DNA of 64,000 nt. Origin: Nissabacter sp. SGAir0207. Lineage in GTDB: Bacteria > Pseudomonadota > Gammaproteobacteria > Enterobacterales > Enterobacteriaceae. The translations under genes were made by a program, and so were the position numbers. The notes beneath the pieces were generated by a model. It had not been told where the DNA came from. It ran no database searches and saw only the letters and a list, made by a program, of their open reading frames with translations. This document shows, piece after piece, positions 63,216-64,000 of this stretch; position 1 is the stretch's first letter, and each line of letters starts with the position of its first letter. The DNA is taken from positions 930,001 through 994,000 of the forward strand of contig NZ_CP028035.1 in the NCBI RefSeq assembly GCF_005491205.1, given 5' to 3'.

Positions 63216-64000
63216 TTACCCCCACATTGGAATTTTGGGCCGCCAGGGGCGGTTGGTGTGGCTTTCGGCCAGTTGCTCGCCGTAGTCATTGCTGCCTGCG
63301 CCGAGCAGGGTTTCGTTCAGCGCGTCATAGATGCCAAACGCCGGGCCGAAGGCGGCGTTGTTGAGTGAGTGGCCCACCTCATGGTTAAGCACTGCCTCAA
63401 AGCCGCCGGAGGCCGGGTTGTCCGTCCACTCCTTGTTCATAAAGACAAAGTTGCCGACATTGAACGCGGTGCCGTTGCGGATCAGGCCGTTGACCATCAC
63501 GATGCTGCCGGAGCGCCAGTCAATTTGCAGCTTCTCAATTTTCAGCGCGTCCACCTGCTGGAAGGTGACGGCCGCCGCCAGCAAATTGATGATAAAGAAC
63601 ACTGCACCAAGCGCGATGCCGGCCCATGACATCGGCATCGCCCAGCTGGTCCAGCCCAAAATGCCCTGATAGACCGGGCTTTGCGACGCCCCCTCGAAGG
63701 TGGCGATAAAGTTGATCACGCCGAGCGTAATGCCAATCACCGGGCCAAACAGGGCGCTGGCGAAGACGCCGTTCATGCCAGCGTTGAAGCCGATCATAAA
63801 GCCGCGCACGAACTGGCCGAAGCCGCTGCTGGGGTCAACGTTGCTGGCGATCACATAGGAGATGCCGGTCGCCAGCAGGCTGGCCCCGAGCGCCAGCCCG
63901 ATGCCAAGGGCGATGCCCGCCAGCCCGCCGGTTGCCACTACCGCCGCGACAATCGCCACCCCAACGATCACGCCCACCACCGCGCCCACCACCGCGCCGA
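63216..64000 (-). CDS. Large hydrophobic protein with HEVGH zinc-peptidase motif (3' part)
   Basis: The minus-strand frame is open to the window edge, so only the last about 261 residues are visible; a Met at 63992 is not necessarily the start. The visible part begins with long Gly/Ala/Val-rich hydrophobic stretches (three or four possible membrane segments, to about residue 145 from 63992). A soluble segment follows with VMVNGLIRNGTAFNVGNFVFMNKEW and LNHEVGHSLNNAAFGP, a gluzincin-like zinc motif. ETLLGAGSNDYGEQLAESHTNRPW might give the third ligand. This combination resembles secreted toxin or effector C-termini more than a housekeeping protease. I do not recognise the family. It has its own strong terminator. 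Confidence 0.6.
   Translation of the reverse strand, partial: GAVVGAVVGVIVGVAIVAAVVATGGLAGIALGIGLALGASLLATGISYVIASNVDPSSGFGQFVRGFMIGFNAGMNGVFASALFGPVIGITLGVINFIATFEGASQSPVYQGILGWTSWAMPMSWAGIALGAVFFIINLLAAAVTFQQVDALKIEKLQIDWRSGSIVMVNGLIRNGTAFNVGNFVFMNKEWTDNPASGGFEAVLNHEVGHSLNNAAFGPAFGIYDALNETLLGAGSNDYGEQLAESHTNRPWRPKIPMWG

Noticed and set aside
62984..63289. 101-codon minus-strand frame upstream of talA, considered as an immunity gene for the HEVGH protein
   Set aside because: It overlaps the terminator and the end of the HEVGH gene, has a composition typical of chance frames and no ribosome site.

Overview
The window is a chromosomal segment of a GC-rich member of the Enterobacterales. Nearly every gene has a recognisable Escherichia coli counterpart. 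Gene order also matches E. coli over long stretches: purN-purM-upp-uraA-hda-yfgD-bepA-perM-bcp-gcvR-dapA-bamC-purC-ypfJ-tmcA-ypfN-dapE-yffB-ypfM-acrD, then nudK, ypfG, tktB and talA. Features absent from E. coli K-12 at these positions are mgtE beside ppx, a pstCAB set beside ppk, adjacent narQ-narP and an M15 peptidase beside dapE. These suggest the Yersiniaceae/Erwiniaceae side of the order (Serratia-like), but I cannot name a genus from sequence alone. I saw no rRNA, tRNA, insertion sequence, prophage or CRISPR array.

Layout. 1-12.7 kb: the start of mdtA (drug efflux adaptor), an aldo/keto reductase, yegD (Hsp70-like), pqqU/yncD (TonB receptor), a two-gene HTH-PIN toxin-antitoxin-like module, alkA, the diguanylate cyclase dgcE/yegE, mgtE and the small gene yfgG. 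12.8-21.4 kb: polyphosphate and phosphate functions, with ppx-ppk on the minus strand and, behind a Pho box, a pstC-pstA-pstB set without pstS or phoU. 21.5-29.2 kb: an accessory sugar regulon. 29.2-46.6 kb: conserved housekeeping genes for purine and pyrimidine metabolism, replication control (hda), envelope assembly (bepA, bamC), lysine synthesis (dapA, dapE) and tRNA acetylation (tmcA). 46.7-55.2 kb: an acetyltransferase, a 772-bp AT-rich noncoding stretch with the 19-codon gene ypfM, acrD, narQP and nudK. 55.2-64 kb: a 25-bp tandem repeat array, araE, a DUF3298 protein, ypfG, talA-tktB, and the 3' end of a large hydrophobic protein with an HEVGH zinc-peptidase motif that runs off the end.

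The most interesting part is the sugar regulon (21.58-29.18 kb). It has a GH172 (DUF2961) glycosidase, a GPH-family sugar symporter, a LacI-type repressor, an FGGY kinase carrying the TCSLV motif of D-ribulokinases, and a FucI-type isomerase, which in this family also converts D-arabinose to D-ribulose. Each of the three transcription units is preceded by the same perfect palindrome, GCTAACTCGAGTTAGC. Read together, the genes predict uptake of a small D-arabinofuranoside, cytoplasmic release of D-arabinose, isomerisation to D-ribulose and phosphorylation to D-ribulose 5-phosphate. That product would feed the pentose phosphate pathway, whose talA-tktB genes lie at the far end of the window.

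Other items of note: a UTP-sensing start region at upp, a conserved CTG start for hda, PurR boxes at purM and purC, a solitary araE with candidate CRP and AraC sites, and the 25-bp minisatellite just after nudK. All calls rest on reading the sequence and on recalled family knowledge; no database search was run.
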